Part shown: piece by piece, positions 22,097-35,250 of the stretch
How positions within the stretch are numbered: the first letter of the stretch is position 1
Layout: each line of letters starts with the position of its first letter
The notes under the pieces: model-generated
Told to the model about the DNA's origin: nothing
Databases searched by the model: none
Seen by the model: the letters and a program-made list of their open reading frames with translations, nothing else
Source of the DNA: Sitta carolinensis
Taxonomy: Eukaryota > Chordata > Aves > Passeriformes > Sittidae
Reading direction: 5' to 3'
Length of the DNA stretch: 64,000 bases
Assembly (NCBI GenBank): GCA_032173965.1
Contig: CM063295.1
Span: forward strand, 558,001-622,000
Position numbers and translations under genes: made by a program

Positions 22097-22340
22097 GTGC
22101 CATGGGAGGTTTAGGCTGGATATCAGGAAAGGTTCTTCCCCCAGAAGGTGCTGAGCACTGCCCAGGCTCCCAGGGAATGGGCACAGCCTCGAGGCTGCCA
22201 GAGCTCCAGGAGTGTTTGGACAGCGCTGCCAGGGTGCCCAGGGTGGGATTGTTGGGGTGTCTGTGCAGGGCCGGGAGCTGGGCTTAGTGACCCCCATGGA
22301 TGCCTTCAGACTCCAGAGATTCTGGATTCTGTAACTCCCC
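22080..22340 (+). mobile_element. CR1 3' end fragment
   Basis: 'ggcatgaagctgtgccatgg', 'ggctggatatcaggaaaggt', 'cactgcccaggctcccaggg' and the terminal 'attctggattctgtaac' match a bird CR1 3' end. 5'-truncated. Confidence 0.92.
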
Positions 22341-22529
22341 ACATGTTCCACCGTGGTCAGCCTTGGCTGCCTGCCTCCAGACTCCTCCAGCTAAAAGGGT
22401 GCCAGTCACAGGAGTCCCAGCATTTTGCTGACTAATTTCCAGTGGAATCAGGAGGCTGGGGTTCCAGGGAGAAGTTATGAATGAAAGGAGCCGGCACTGG
22501 CTGCACGCAGACCAAGGGCATTACTATCC

Positions 22530-22660
22530 TATGCGATGTGTAATTAAATTGTGGAGCTTGTGGCCACAGGATGCCACACGGGCTAAAAATATACAGGGCT
22601 TTGAAATGAGATTAGACAAATTCACTGAGGGCAGGCTCGTAGTGGCTGTTACATGCATAC
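22530..22660 (+). mobile_element. older CR1/L3-like relic
   Basis: 'aaattgtggagcttgtggcc', 'acaggatgccacacgggcta' and 'gagattagacaaattcactg' resemble the 3' part of old amniote CR1/L3 lineages ('ttgccacaggatgt..gaggc...ggattagacaaatt'), a type distinct from the bird-specific copies around it. Confidence 0.55.
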
Positions 22661-22964
22661 CACTCCTGGCTCAGGAAGTCACTAAGGCATCAATTGCTGG
22701 AAAATTGAAGGGTATCACAAGGGCAGATCTCCTGCCTCTATCTGCCTGCAATTTGTCACTGTCACTGGCTGGGACTGAGCTGCCTCGGCTGACCCAACCC
22801 ACACTGCTGCTCTCCCTGTGCAAAGGATGGCAGTGGCAGTTTTGGGGATCCTGACACTCTGCCTGGTCCCATTTGTTGCTCTCCTGCATTGCCTCAGAGC
22901 TGCCTCACCCAAACTGCTGAAACCAGGGCTCAAACCCTTCCTGTTACACACAACCACCCAAAGA

Positions 22965-22992
22965 TGCTGCTGCTGCTGCTGCTGCTGCTGCA
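22965..22992. repeat. (CTG)n microsatellite
   Basis: About nine CTG units. It gives a polycysteine or polyalanine run in chance frames; no gene context. Confidence 0.95.
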
Positions 22993-23639
22993 AGGTGAGA
23001 AGTTCTGGCCCTCTGTGCCCTGATAAATTCATAAGCCCACAAATCCTTTGGGCTTGTCCTATCTTTACACTCTGGGGAACTCTTGGGATGGATGAGCACC
23101 AAGTCAAATCCCTGCCTGCCCCACTGAAACTGGAACTGCTGGGTATGTGCTCTTCCCAAATCCCAGAAAAAATATCTCTGTCTCTGCAGGCATCTTTCCA
23201 GCAGACTTGGGGTGCTGCTGGTGCAGAACCAATCCTCATGCTCTGTCAAAGCCTGGCTGAGAGCATGTGCCATCCTGGCAGGCTCCCGGGGCAGGTGATC
23301 CAGATGTACCATGGGGCTGACAGCAGGGTTCTGGTTCCAGCAGTGGGAAGCCACCTCACACCACACCGTGTGTCCCTGTTCACACTGCTGCCCCTCTCCA
23401 TCCCCACTGGGCTCAGTCTTTGCACACCCCAGGGATTTGTCCAGGCTCTCTCTTCTCTCTTCTCCCTGGCACTTGATCCTCTTTCCTACACTGCAGAGGC
23501 TTTTCAGATCCACTGGGCTGCACTTGGTCCGTTTCAGGAGTCTTGCCCTGCTGTCAGTTCTTCTGGCTGGATTCTCCACTCTTGATGCCTTCTTTGTGTC
23601 TCTACAGCTTCCCATTGCCTGGATGCACAGACACACTGG

Positions 23640-24092
23640 AGTGTGTCCAGGGAAGGGAACAGAGCTGGGGAAGGGTCTGGTGCACTGGAAGAGGCTGAGG
23701 GAGCTGGGAAAGGGGCTCGGCCTGGAGAGAAGGAGGCTCAGGGGGAACCTTCTGGCTCTGCACAACTCCTGAGAGGAGGGGGCAGACAGGGAGGGGTTGG
23801 GCTCTGCTCCCAGGAAACAGGGCAGAACAAGAGGAAATGGCCTCAAGTTGTGCCAGGGTAGATTTAGATTGAATAATAGGAAAAAATTTCCTCACTGGAC
23901 GTTTGGCCAGGCATTGGAACAGGCTGCCCAGGGGAGTGGTGGACTCACCATTCCTGGAAGTGTTCAAAAAATTATGTAGATATGGGACGTGGGGAGAGGG
24001 TCAGTGGTGGCCATGGCAGTGACAGGGTTAATGGCTGGGCTCAGTGGTCTTAGAGGGCTTTTCCAGCCTTAGTGAGTCTGTGATTCTGTGAA
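23640..24092 (+). mobile_element. CR1 3' fragment, long copy
   Basis: Continuous match to the CR1 3' region: 'ggctgagggagctgggaaag', 'agaggaaatggcctcaagtt', 'ggaacaggctgcccagggga', then the tail ending 'gtctgtgattctgtga'. Interrupted frames only. Confidence 0.95.
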
Positions 24093-27000
24093 GGAGTCCA
24101 CAGATAAGGCCTATGCTATATCAGACAGCAATGCCTTGCCAATGTATCCATCCCTACACGATCCAGATCTGCTCTGGTGCCCCAGCCTCTTCTGGTTGTA
24201 CCCTGTAGCCTGACCCCTGTGATGGTGCCTGTGGTCTGGTTCAGAATGCTGGGCAGGGAGCATGGGAATGCTGGGCTGGCCACGGTGCCATGCATGGGGA
24301 CAGGCTGGTGGAGGGATAGTGCACAGTGTGCAGTCTCCTCTCCCAGGAGTTTTCTTTACCCTCTCTGGCACAGGCATGAAGCACTGGATCCTCTATGGAA
24401 AGTGAAGGAATAAAATTCTGATAAAGGCTTCGACTGGGATTTGTTTTTGGCTTTTGATAGATCATCAGGAAAAAAAAAAAAGATGAAAAATTAATAATCT
24501 TGAGGAATTAGGCCCAAAGCTGAGAGCAGCTGAGGAAGAAACTGTGGGGAAAATACTATTTCTTTATATAAACCAGAAGAGGGGCCATGAACATGCCGAA
24601 TCTGAATTTGTGTGGGTTATTTTGGAGACATGAAATGTCACCTTGAAGAGAGGGTGGTTAGAGAGGGTGGCTTGAGAGTATTTGTGAAACATCCAGTACT
24701 GAAGAAACTGAGAAAAGACACAAGTGACTGGATGGCCTCATGCGCTCACAGGCTTGTGCTCTAGCACTTCCCTGACGATTCTGCCTTGAAACAGTCAGCC
24801 CGAACATGTGGAGGACCTGCACGAAGGTGTTGGAAGCAGGAAGGGTGTGGGTGGTGTAAGCACAGGAGCTGCACTGGCAACTTGCAATGGATCTGGGACT
24901 GGTCCCCACTCCACAAACCTGGCTTATACATGCCAGGTAGGTGGTCAGGCCTTAGGGACCGAGCTAAACTCAGCTCAGCACATTGACTGGCACATCCCCA
25001 CCCTGTCCCCTGCCCAGAGGCAGCAGAGGCAGCCTGGATTGGGGAAACCTTTAGCTGGAGGGAAGCAGGAGCACGGCAGCTGGGGCAGCCAGTGACCCGT
25101 GACAGAGGGCGATGGCAGGAGGTGCACGGCCACTTCTGGGCTCCCTGCTCTTCTCTTTGGAGCAAGGCTCACCCATGTTATTTTGAGGTGGGAGAGGTAA
25201 GTCTGCAGCACCCAAGGCACAAGAAAGCAGTGCCAAAGCCAAAGCAAGAAAGGAGGTGTTGGGATGGGAACAGAGCCATGCAGGTACACCCATGGCTCAG
25301 GGACATCTCAGACTGGATGCTGCTGGGACAGGTGAGGCTTACAGGGGTTTTGGTTGCATTATAAGGCCAGATGGAGGTCAGGAAAAGCGGCTAACACTTT
25401 TTGTGCTTTCGCTTTTTCCCTTTCACTCTTTAGTTGCTCACTTTTTATTTTTCCCTTTTCAAAGGAGTACGTTTTATTTAGCTTCTTTAAAAACTAAAAT
25501 TTCCATCCACTCATCTCCTCCACAAATGTTCCTACGACTCTGATCACTCCTCTTCGGCCTCATCTCCATCCTGCCTTTCCCCATTACATGCTTCCCCCTC
25601 GTTCCTCCTCCCTCACCCGCTCCAGGCCCTGCGTGCCCGCCCCTGCCCCCTTCCCAGGCCCGGAGGTACAAATGATTAGATTTTCAGCCCAATTAAGGCA
25701 GCCTGTCTCCTGACTGGGACAGAAAAGGTTGGCTCTGGAAGGTGGGAAACAAGCTTTGACAGGTCCTGGCGTCCCCAGCGCCCTCCGATGGCTCTGCCCG
25801 CTGGGCCCCTTTGTGCTGCTCCAGGAGCGGGACCAGGGCTCAGTTGGGGGCCGGGGTCTCCTCTGCCCCTCCTCTTCCCCAGCCCAGCAAAAAGAATAGC
25901 TAATTAAGAGGTCTAAACGCAGGCAAAGCTAATTCTCTATTCAGAGCTCTGAGGGGCAGCGGGGAGGGAGGAGAAGGCGGCAGGCGGTGAGCTGGGGAGC
26001 GTGGCAGCATCTTCTGCAAGAGCTGGGAGCCGGGACAGGGTTAACCCTCTCCTCCCTGCCCTCTGGAGCGATGAGCCGGGCCAGACCCATCGCCCCATGT
26101 CCCTCTGGTCATCTGCAGCAGGGATGCCCAGCCACAGGTGCTGCCACTGCTGCCTCGACCCAGGGCTGGCTCCGTCCCAGACAGGCTCTGTGAGAAGAAC
26201 TGCCACAGCTTTTCCAACCCCACTTCCCTTCCCTCCCCTACCAGTCTCAAAGGCCCCGCTGGTGCTCAGCAGCACCGCTACCCCCCTGTGCTTCCTGGGA
26301 CAGCTGCTCTGTCCCTGTCCCAGTGCTGTGTCTGTGAGCCCCCTGCTACCTGTTACGGGCCAAGCCTTGAGCCACAAGCCACCTCCCAAGGCAGCTGGGG
26401 ACAGGCCTGAAGAGCTCAGCCACCTGCTTGTGGCTGGATCCTGGAGGGCAGGGCTCAGCCCCTGGGACACTGCAGTTACCTGGGGAGGCTGCTCAGGGGC
26501 TCTGAGCAGGACACGCTGCCTTTCCCTGCTTCTCACAGCCTGGCTGGAGCCTGGTACAAGACCTCTTATCTGGAAGTGAAGGGTTGAAGACTCCCTGGAA
26601 GAGGAGCCAGGAATTTTGGCCAGCCCTAAAGGGATGCTGCTGGGATTTAATTTGTTTTGGATAGAAGGAACCACACCCACCCAGGTGACATCAAGGTGCA
26701 TGCTCCTGAGCACCTGTGCAGGGAATTCCATGAGTGTTCCTGCAGGCAGGATACATGCACAACCATCCTCTCTCCCCAGGCAAACTTGCTGCCCAGCCCC
26801 AAGGCTCGATTGCTAAGCCATGACCCAGGCACAGCACTAGGCAAAGCTAGGCACTGCTCCTGGGTCCCCATGCAGAGGCACATGGCATGGAGAGGAGCAG
26901 GATTTCTCATAATGCTTAGAAACTCTTCCAGAAGTCTGTCCCTTTAGGGTTCTTGTGGGAGCTGAGATTCCTGGAGACTCAGGTCCTCATTGCACTATGA

Positions 27001-28134
27001 GTGTCCCCAAAGTGAGAGAGGACATAGCAGGTAGTGACATCTGCCTGCAGTGCCAGCCTCCTTCCCTCTCTCCAGTTCCTGGATGGTTCACATACCCTGG
27101 GTATGAACATGTCTGGGTTCACATTTGAGTGAGGACATCCCCATTCCATCTATCCCTGTCCTCAGCCACCTGACCTCCCACTCCAGAGGCTGGACATTCA
27201 CCCACTGTGGACTAGCAATACTTTGCTCTGGCCAGGACAGAGCAATTCATGCCAAGAAGCTGGTTAGTTATTCCCAAACTCCACCCACTTTTTCCATCTC
27301 TGGCATGCATGGCACACTCAGAAGCCCCCGGTTCTCCCTGGGCAGCCCACAGCCACCAGCCCGTTCACAAGGCACGGTGCAGCGGGGATGCTGCTCCTGC
27401 GGCAGGACTGAGTGCTGCCCATGCACTGAGCTGCCTCTTCCCAGGCACTGCCTGCAGCCAGGGACTGTGGACAGGCTCCTCCATGCCCCCACTGCTGCCA
27501 CCTGCATCAGGTTTAGTCCTGGGGGTGATGGCATGTGATGAATGGGGAGCCCCAGTCCATCCCAGAGGTTTTCTGTGGAGGGATGGGGGTACCCAACAAA
27601 AATGAGCTTTCCAGCATAAATTACTGCCCTGTTGGGAGTGATAAACAGTGCCAGACAGCAATACAAAAGCTTTTGCTGCCAGAGAGCTGGGAACATTCAG
27701 GCCAAAATGTGGCTGGGAGGAGACTCGAATCTCCAGAGCTTCTCGGCCCTGCTTGGAAGCATCCCTGCTCCATCTCCCTGGCCCTGGGTCTCCAGAGGAG
27801 CTGGAAGCAGCCACAGGTTGGTGCAGAAGGCATGAAGATTTGTTCCTAGTGCTATTCACCATCTTAAGGCATGGTGGGAACCGGACTCTTCTCTGAATAT
27901 CAGGCAGGGCTCCAGCAGCTGTTTCTGTCACAAACCTCCTTGTGCTTCCCATTGCCTTGAGGCTGCTGCAGATGTTGCTTCTGCCCAGCTTTACTGTGCT
28001 CTAGGAAGGGTTTTCCCCATGGGTTTCCAGTAGAATCCTGGAGTATTCTATTAAGAAAAGCTCAGCAACATCTTGCCCTGTCTGCAAGTGAAGCATGGAT
28101 TGCAATTTCACTTCTCCTTTCTGAAAGAATTCCT
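24093..28134. other. intergenic, candidate regulatory segment inside
   Basis: No gene recognised over about 4 kb. A unique, homeodomain-motif-bearing segment at 25640-25960 is listed separately. A short A run occurs near 24470. Confidence 0.5.
25640..25960. promoter_or_regulatory. candidate conserved non-coding element
   Basis: Unique sequence bounded by AT-rich motif clusters: 'aatgattagattttc' and 'cccaattaaggc' at the left, 'gctaattaagaggtctaaac' and 'gctaattctc' at the right, with a GC-rich middle. TAATTA at 25901-25906 is a homeodomain core. Conservation cannot be seen from one genome, so this is a suggestion. Confidence 0.25.
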
Positions 28135-28290
28135 TGTTCCTGGCAGTGTCCAAGGCCAGGCTGGACAGGGCTTGGAGCAACCTGGGATAGTGCAAGGTGT
28201 CCCTGCCCATGGCAGGGGGCTGGAAAGACATGGTCTCGAAGGTGTCTTCCAGCACAAACCATTCCAAGGCTCTGTGATGTCTTTCTCTCA
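28135..28290 (+). mobile_element. CR1 3' end fragment
   Basis: 'ggcagtgtccaaggccaggc', 'ggcttggagcaacctgggat' and 'tgcccatggcagggggctgg' followed by a degraded tail 'aaccattccaaggctctgtg'. Confidence 0.9.
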
Positions 28291-31200
28291 CTCCATGACC
28301 TGGGGAGTGTGGAGGAGCCATCAGGTCTCACAGCACCATCCATCTCGGATTCCTGTACCTTGGGTTAGACTCTACCCGAGACAATGCCCACACTGGGCCA
28401 CATGCCCCACACACTCACCGATGGTAAATCTCCTTCAGCCAAAGGACTGAGACAGAGAGAGGGTTGGGGGGGGGGGGAAACGTAGATCTCCTCCTCTCTA
28501 GTTTTCATTAAAACGTAATTATTTTTTTAGAAGAAGCTGAAGGGAAAGCATCATGAAAAATCTGGAGAATTTCCATGAGGTTTTACAATGTCATGTCTTT
28601 CAAAAGGATTCCACAGAAAATATCATCAGCCAAGTGCCTCTGTACTGTGGAGAGCTGGGGGAGTTGGTCCTGGGCGATGTTACATGTTGAAATCTTAGGG
28701 TGACCTGACCTAAAGCAGGGAGAGGAATTTAGAGAAGCAGAAATGCCAAACATCTCCAGCCCAACTTTCCCCAGTCCAACTAGGGTGTCCAGATGGCCAA
28801 GGTGAGCTGTACTCCCATCCCTGGCCAAAGGGTGTATCTGCCAAAGGGGATTCTGCGAGCTGGGGCAGTGGGAGGGGATGCTCCTGAGGGCCCCTCAGGA
28901 GAAGCAGCCCTCTTCCTGCTCAGGCTCTGTGGTGTGGCCATTTCCTTGATCTGGGCCCCAATTAAAAGAGCCAAATGGAAATTGCCAGAGAGAAAGAGTG
29001 AAAGAAACATTTCCTGCCTGAGGAGATTAACTCTCCAAATTACATGTGAACAGAGGGGGAGGCGAGAGGGGAAAAGGAAACCCAGTTTCCACACCAATAA
29101 AAGCCAGTTCATTTAATAAAGGAGGAGCAAGGAGGGGAAGGTGGCTGAAAGAAAATGAGGCTGGGGGTGTGGAATTAGCCTTGTCAAACAAGGGGCTTTG
29201 CTGTCCCAGAACTACTTCTTTATTGTTCCAATTTTTCATGCTTACTTAGCTCTCAATGCTGCACAAAACAACAGCTCATTATTGGGGTGGGGGGGACAGA
29301 ACAGGACAGACATGGCTGTGGTGGTACTGAGAAATGGATGGAAAATAAAATTTTTTAAACAGGAGTCCTTTCCCTGGGGCTTCAGCCTCTCCCCAGTTTG
29401 TGAAGCTGCTGACACTGTGTCTGGGAGGCACAGGGCATTGCCAAGATGGGAAAAAGGGTTTTCCACAGCCTTTGGCACCAGTGCTGGGACAGAAGCAGCT
29501 GACCCTGAAATGCCATCTCATGGCCTGGTGAGGGGGAAGGAGGGGTGAACTGAGGGTGACACAGGGAGCTCCCTCATCTCCTTGATAGTCCTGAAGCCTG
29601 TCCCAGTGGCTACTGAGGGAAGAGGGGCTGAAACAGGGCCAGGGAAGGCAGGACCATGGCAGACAAAGCCTCCTCTGCCCTGTGGCCAGGCTGCTGAGCC
29701 CTTGCAGATCAGCCAGCCAAGGCATATCTGTGGCATCACTGTCTACTAAACAACATCTGCTCTGACTCTGGAAAGTGACTTCCAGCCTCCTCTCAGGGCT
29801 CCCTGTTTGTTTTCTCCCCAGGATTTTCCTGATCAGATTGGCTTGGCTTACAAAGCCAAACTCACACTAGAAAGACTATCAGGATGTTTGTGGGTAGGGA
29901 GGTTATGCTCCATATTAGTGATGCTGCCTTATAAAGCCCTGTTTGCACATGCTCATAACTCTCTGAAAAATACTTCCTTTTAGGATCAGACACAGGGACA
30001 GCTCTAAGAGGCAGCGCTGTGCAGTTGATTCTTCCCACTAAGTCGCCTCCCGCCCCCCATGAGATCAGCACTGGGGACAGGGCAAGCTGGAGGGCCTGCA
30101 GGGGGTGGGGGACATAGGAGCATGGATCAGGGAGAAAAACAGTTGTGGCCAAACTGGATGGTTTTCTATGGTCCTTGCTAGAAGCCCAGTAAGCAAGAGT
30201 GCAGACCAACCTTCCAGATAACAACCATTTGGAGATGTCAGCCCCCAGATGTGACAGCCACAGGGAATCAGTTAGGGACATTCCCGGCCCATAAGGAGCA
30301 CTGATAGCTCCAGTCAGGACTTGCTTGGCACCTGTAATGGATGGAGGGATTACATTTTGTTTTCAAATGGTTTTTGATATTTACTTGCTATCCACAGCTT
30401 AATCCATCATGGGATGCTCACATGATTCTATGCTGAAGGTGTTCATAAGCACCAAGATCCATCAGGGCTGTTGTCCCCAGTAAAATTTCTGGAAGGCTTC
30501 CACAGATGGAGATGTTGGACTTCGAGATGACTTGTATCCCCATTCACATGCTAGAGGTTGAGTTACCATTTCTAAGTGGAAGATTCCAAAGCAGAAGCCA
30601 CTGCAAATGGATGTTCTCCAAGAGCAGAGCCAAAATATTCCCCCATTCTCCCCAGTCTGCTCGAGTTTTCCAGTTACTGGATGCAGATCCCATTTTGGAA
30701 GCTGTGGGGTCTGTTCTGGAGGCAGGAGAAGTGAGGGTTCCTCAGGATACCCTTAAGTTTCAGGGCATTTCCCCTTCACCAGGCACAGTCTGCTCAGGTG
30801 CACAGTACCACCAGTGAAAGAGAAGTCACAGAGGGAGCACACTGCTTTTGGTGCCCAGGGAAGATTTGTAGCCCAAAAAGCTCCTGATGCACTGGACCCA
30901 AATCCACTCTGGGTGTGGCAGAGGGTGCACCCAAGCTGCAGACACCCCTGCGTCCCTTTGCTCTGAGACAAGGGCTGGCACTGGCTGCCTGGCCCAGAGT
31001 GAGCCCTGCTCTCACACCACTGTGATATGAATGCTGGAATCTTCTCAATTATTCAGAAACAGCTCCTTTTCTCCAATAAATTGAGGCATGCTTCACTTAG
31101 AGAGCTGCATTCCATCCCTCCCACCATGGCAGTGGCAACATGTGGTAGCTTGGGCTGCAAGCCTGTGGATAGCCCACCTGAGGGTCAGGTGACAGGCCCT

Positions 31201-32029
31201 GCTGTCACTGTTCTTCTGGAAGTATCCCAGGTCTTTTTATGCTTGAGAATACTATCCCAGCACCCTCCCAAACCTCTGCAGCTGCAAGACTTTTTTTGAG
31301 ACAGGAGATGGAGGATAAATTGTACAAGGAATGCCATGGTGTCAAGTGCTGGAGTACCCTGGTGGCCTTTTGCATTGATCCCTGAGCCTGCTTGGCTTGT
31401 GGCTGCAGCTCTGGGCAGGATGAAAATCCATGGGATAGATGATTAACAGTTAATTTTGGAGCTGGAGTTTTACCTGGCAGAGATTGCTTTGGCCTCTCTC
31501 ACCTGCCTGCAGCAGCAATGGAGGCAGGCTGGGCCTCTCTCAGCCCTTGTACCCCGCACAGGACAAGGGTTTTTGTGGGCAGCAGTGCCACTGTGTTCCC
31601 CCTGCCTGTCCTGCCTGCAGCCTTCACAGCCTGTGAGGATGTCCTAGTTCCTGGGGGACACTACTGGGCTGATGCTCTGCTGCTCCCAGCAGCAGGTGCT
31701 AAGTGGGACCAAAGCTCAACCCCTCGTCAGATGCTTTTCAGGGCAGGATGGACAGACAGACAGCAGGAACCTAAAGTCAGGTTGACACCTTGCATCACTG
31801 CTCAAAACCTTGCAGGATGGTAGTTCCTGCCTCTTCATGAAAAACTGCTTCTCTGAGAATTTTCCCATCCCTGCTCAAGTGTGGGCTCTAGAGATGCATA
31901 TCCACCTGGAGCAGAGTCTGGGTTTGTGCCCATCTTCTTTGGGGAGAGGCACCTTCTTTTCTTCCCCTCTCTCTTCTCTGCACTCTCCTCCCTCATCTCT
32001 GCCTTAAAACCGTAAGGAACAAATTCCAG

Positions 32030-32440
32030 GGATTTTGCCTGGGGCCCTGGGAGCAGGGATGCGAGCTGGTCTCCATCTGACTGCGACCGAGTCTCTCCCC
32101 CTCACTGGAAATTGAAAGCAGAAGCCGTGGAGCAGTGACAAAAATCTGCATTACGTTATGGCAATTGGATTTTTTTAAAAAAAGATTTTATAATACATCG
32201 TTTTGAAACTCTGCCAGTGATCATCATCAAAGCAAGAGGAGCGCCTTGGAAAGAACAATGGTGGCGGAGGGTGGGGAGCAGGGTGCCTGGGTATCGATAT
32301 GTAATCCTTTTTAAAGCTGGTTCTAGAGACTGCATGGAAGATTTTTTTTTTCCTGAAGTGCAGATATAATTTAATCTGGTAAGGGCAGGCAGCAATGCCA
32401 GAGCTCTAGATTAAGGTGCTGGATTGTATTAGGGCTGCGG
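32030..32440. promoter_or_regulatory. candidate conserved non-coding element
   Basis: Unique AT-rich block unlike its surroundings: 'aaatctgcattacgttatgg', 'ttttataatacatcg', 'gaaagaacaatggtgg' (AACAATGG is a SOX-type core), 'gtatcgatatgtaatcc', 'atataatttaatctgg'. It has no repeat resemblance and no open frame of note. Enhancer role for NOG2 or the ANKFN1-like gene is inference. Confidence 0.3.
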
Positions 32441-32519
32441 AGCAGTCAATCCCCTAACACTGCCTCTGGCCCCAGGAGGGCAGGGAGTGGGCAGGAAGGA
32501 CAGGAAACACAGAAAGGTC

Positions 32520-32600
32520 CGAGAGGAGAGGAGAGGGAGAGGGAGAGGGAGAGGGAGAGGGAGAGGGAGAGGGAGAGGGAGAGGGAGAGGGGAGGAGAGA
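32520..32600. repeat. (AGAGGG)n hexanucleotide array
   Basis: About twelve AGAGGG units, purine-only on the plus strand. The RGRGRG frame is an artefact of the repeat. Confidence 0.95.
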
Positions 32601-33948
32601 CTACCGCTGAAAGGGCCAGAGCTCTGTATTCTACTGGGAATCACAACCCAGAGACATCATCACCTCATAGGGCAGCAGCTTGTACTCTGCCAGCAAAGTC
32701 TCTTGGGCTCTGTCAGTGCCCCTGGCCACCCATCTGCCTCTACATCAAAGCTCAGCCAAACCAGGGGAAGACTCCCACGGCCCCCAGTGCCTTGACATCA
32801 GCTCCTTGGCCTGTGTGCCACCCTCTCTGCTCAAGCAGGCATTCCACTGCTCTCATTTTCCTTGCTACAAGGCCTCCTTCTTCAAGCCAAGCAAAACAAG
32901 GGACTTTTCCCAGTCCCTGCCTGCTAAACTTCTCCTGCTGTGCAGAATGAGGGGAATGACATAGCACAGCACATGTCCTGGGGACGGCAAATGCTGAGAA
33001 ACCCCACTGACTCCAGTGTGTCAGGGGTGCTCAGGTGCTCCCCAAACCTGAGTCTCACTTATGTTTTTCTGGCTTGAAAAAAAAGAAAGACAAATCCCCA
33101 GCAATGAGCTGCTCACAGTAATTTTCTCACAGAAGCTGTTATCGGAAGCACCTATCACTCAGTACAAACTCATGATGATAAAGCTCATTATTTTGGCATC
33201 TTTGCAACATCAGATCAGCCATGCCAGTCTCCCAGGTGTGGGACCTCATGGGAGACTGCTAACCAGGTGGGAAGAGCCCACAGTGCCATAGGACTATTTT
33301 GCACCACTTGCTTCTGCTGTGGAGTCCAGTGACCAACAAAGCCTCGTCCCCACTCATGCTGACCCAGACATACTTACCCAGGCTGCCAGGCCTGGCTCAT
33401 GCTTGAGATGTTCACAGGCTGGCTCTGCAGAGGCTGCTCCTTGCTGCTGCCATGGTAAATCTGGCTGGAAGTTCTCTGTGCCTTTACCAGCAGGGTCCAG
33501 CCCTAAGGCATCTCACTCAGGCTCTCATATTCCTATCACTGAAGCAGGGGGTCCCACACCTTCAGACAGAAAAAAAATGTTTCCTTCCTCCAAAGAGCTC
33601 ACAGAAAGTCCCTGTCCCCAGTGAGCCCAGTGCCAAGCTTGGTGCTCCAGCTCACAGGGGTTGCTCAGGTGCATCCCAGAGACTCATATGTGGGAGCAGA
33701 CCTCATCCCATGCGTGTCAGGATGGAGCAGAGCTGGGGGAGGCAGGCAAAGGGCTGCAGCAGGTCCAGGGCAATGGCTCAAAGCTTCTGAGACTCTCAGG
33801 CTAGGCCTTTAGAAGATGACAACTCACCTGGGCTCACTGCTGGTCTGTGCCCAGAGAATGCAGGTGAGGCCACCAGCGTGAAACAGTGTTCACAAAGCCC
33901 AGCCTTTCCAGGATGTGAGGTGTTCATCTAACCATTTACTCTGTCTAT

Positions 33949-34410
33949 AAATCATGGAGTCGTGGCACTGTTAAGGCTGGAAAAGCTCTCTGGGATCGCT
34001 GAGTCCAACCATTCCCCCAGCATTGCCAAGGCCACCACTAACCCATGTCCCCAGGTGCCACATCCACACAGATTTTAAATCCCTCCAAGGATGGGGACTC
34101 CACCACTGTCCTGGGCAGCTGTGCCAGTGCCTAGCCACCCTTTCCATGAAGAAATTTCCCTGATATTCAATCTAAACCTTCCCTGGCACAACCTGAAGCT
34201 GTTTCCTTCTCATCCTGTCCCTGTTCTCTGGGAGCAGAGCCCAATCCTCCTGGCTGCCCCCTCCTGTCAGGGAGTTGTGCAGAGCCAGAAGGTCCCCCCT
34301 GAGCCTTCCTTCTCTCCAGGCTGGGATCCCCCAGGTCTCTCAGCTGTTCCTTACCAGATTCGTGCTCCAGCCCCTTCCCCATCTCCATTCCCTTCCCTGG
34401 ACAATGCACA
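33949..34410 (-). mobile_element. CR1 3' fragment, long copy
   Basis: Starts 'atggagtcgtggcactgtta', 'aggctggaaaagctctctgg', and runs through 'ccatgaagaaatttccctga' and 'gagccagaaggtcccccctg', the reverse complement of the CR1 3' region. Confidence 0.95.
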
Positions 34411-35250
34411 TTAAGCCCGGATCACCTTCTCCAACACTACATGTGCAGCAGCCTCTCCAGTGCCATGTTCAGGTGCCCTCTCTCTTTTCCTTGCCAGATC
34501 ACCTAACAGCAATTGCTCAATTCCCTCACACCAGGGAGAATGCACTGCCCATCAGGAACTGTAAATCTTTAAACTCCAGCCCACCTCGTTAGAAGTGCCC
34601 GATGGCAGCAGCTCGGTGCTTCCCGGCTGAAGAGATAGCCTGCCAGCTAACGATGGGCTGATAATTAAGTCCAGTCCTTTCTAAGATCTGCTTCCCCTAC
34701 CAGTTAATCCTAACAGCAAATAATGCTGATTGACTTTGCCTCAGTCTGTAAATGCAGGACTGCTCTGTTCTAAGAGCTCCCTGCTGTCTTCTAATGAGGG
34801 ATCCCACTGCACCCTGGGGTCTGCCTGGGTGGGGAGCAGGTGCAAAATGCCTCAGTGAGGTGCAAGCTCAGCTGGGGTTGGACCACCCCCTCAGAAGTTG
34901 GCGGGTGGGGGAGCAGCCCCAGATCACCAGCAGGTGCAAAGTGTGAGTGTTTTGGGGTGGTCCAGGAAGGCAGACCCAGGGTGGAAGATCAGAGAGCCCC
35001 CAGCCCATGTCCTGCTCTCCAGGGGGCTGTCTGGGTTTGTTGAGGCAGCAAACACTAATGGAAGAGACTAGCCAGGGACCGATTCAGCTCCTGCCACCCT
35101 GCCCTGCTCCTTCAGCACCTGGCGGCACTGAGCTGTGGAGGCAGGAGAGGCAAAAGAGGGCCATTTTGGGGCTCATTGCCAGGCCAGTGTGGCTTTGGCA
35201 GAGTGGCATGCCAGGGCTGGATTGCCAAGGACAGATCCCGACAAAACCCA
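34411..35250. other. intergenic, no gene recognised
   Basis: Unique sequence. The part at about 34560-34760 is AT-richer with homeodomain-like cores ('gataattaag', 'gttaatcc', 'tgctgattgac') and could be regulatory. Confidence 0.45.

Larger units (their letters stand above)
28291..33948. other. intergenic, about 5.6 kb without gene
   Basis: No gene recognised. Contains a poly-G run near 28466, a unique segment with 'caataaaagcc' at about 29090, the (AGAGGG)n array at 32520, and a candidate regulatory segment at 32030-32440. Confidence 0.5.

Noticed and set aside
22818..23846. Overlapping 255- and 300-codon frames on opposite strands
   Set aside because: They run through a CTG microsatellite and a CR1 copy; no family match.
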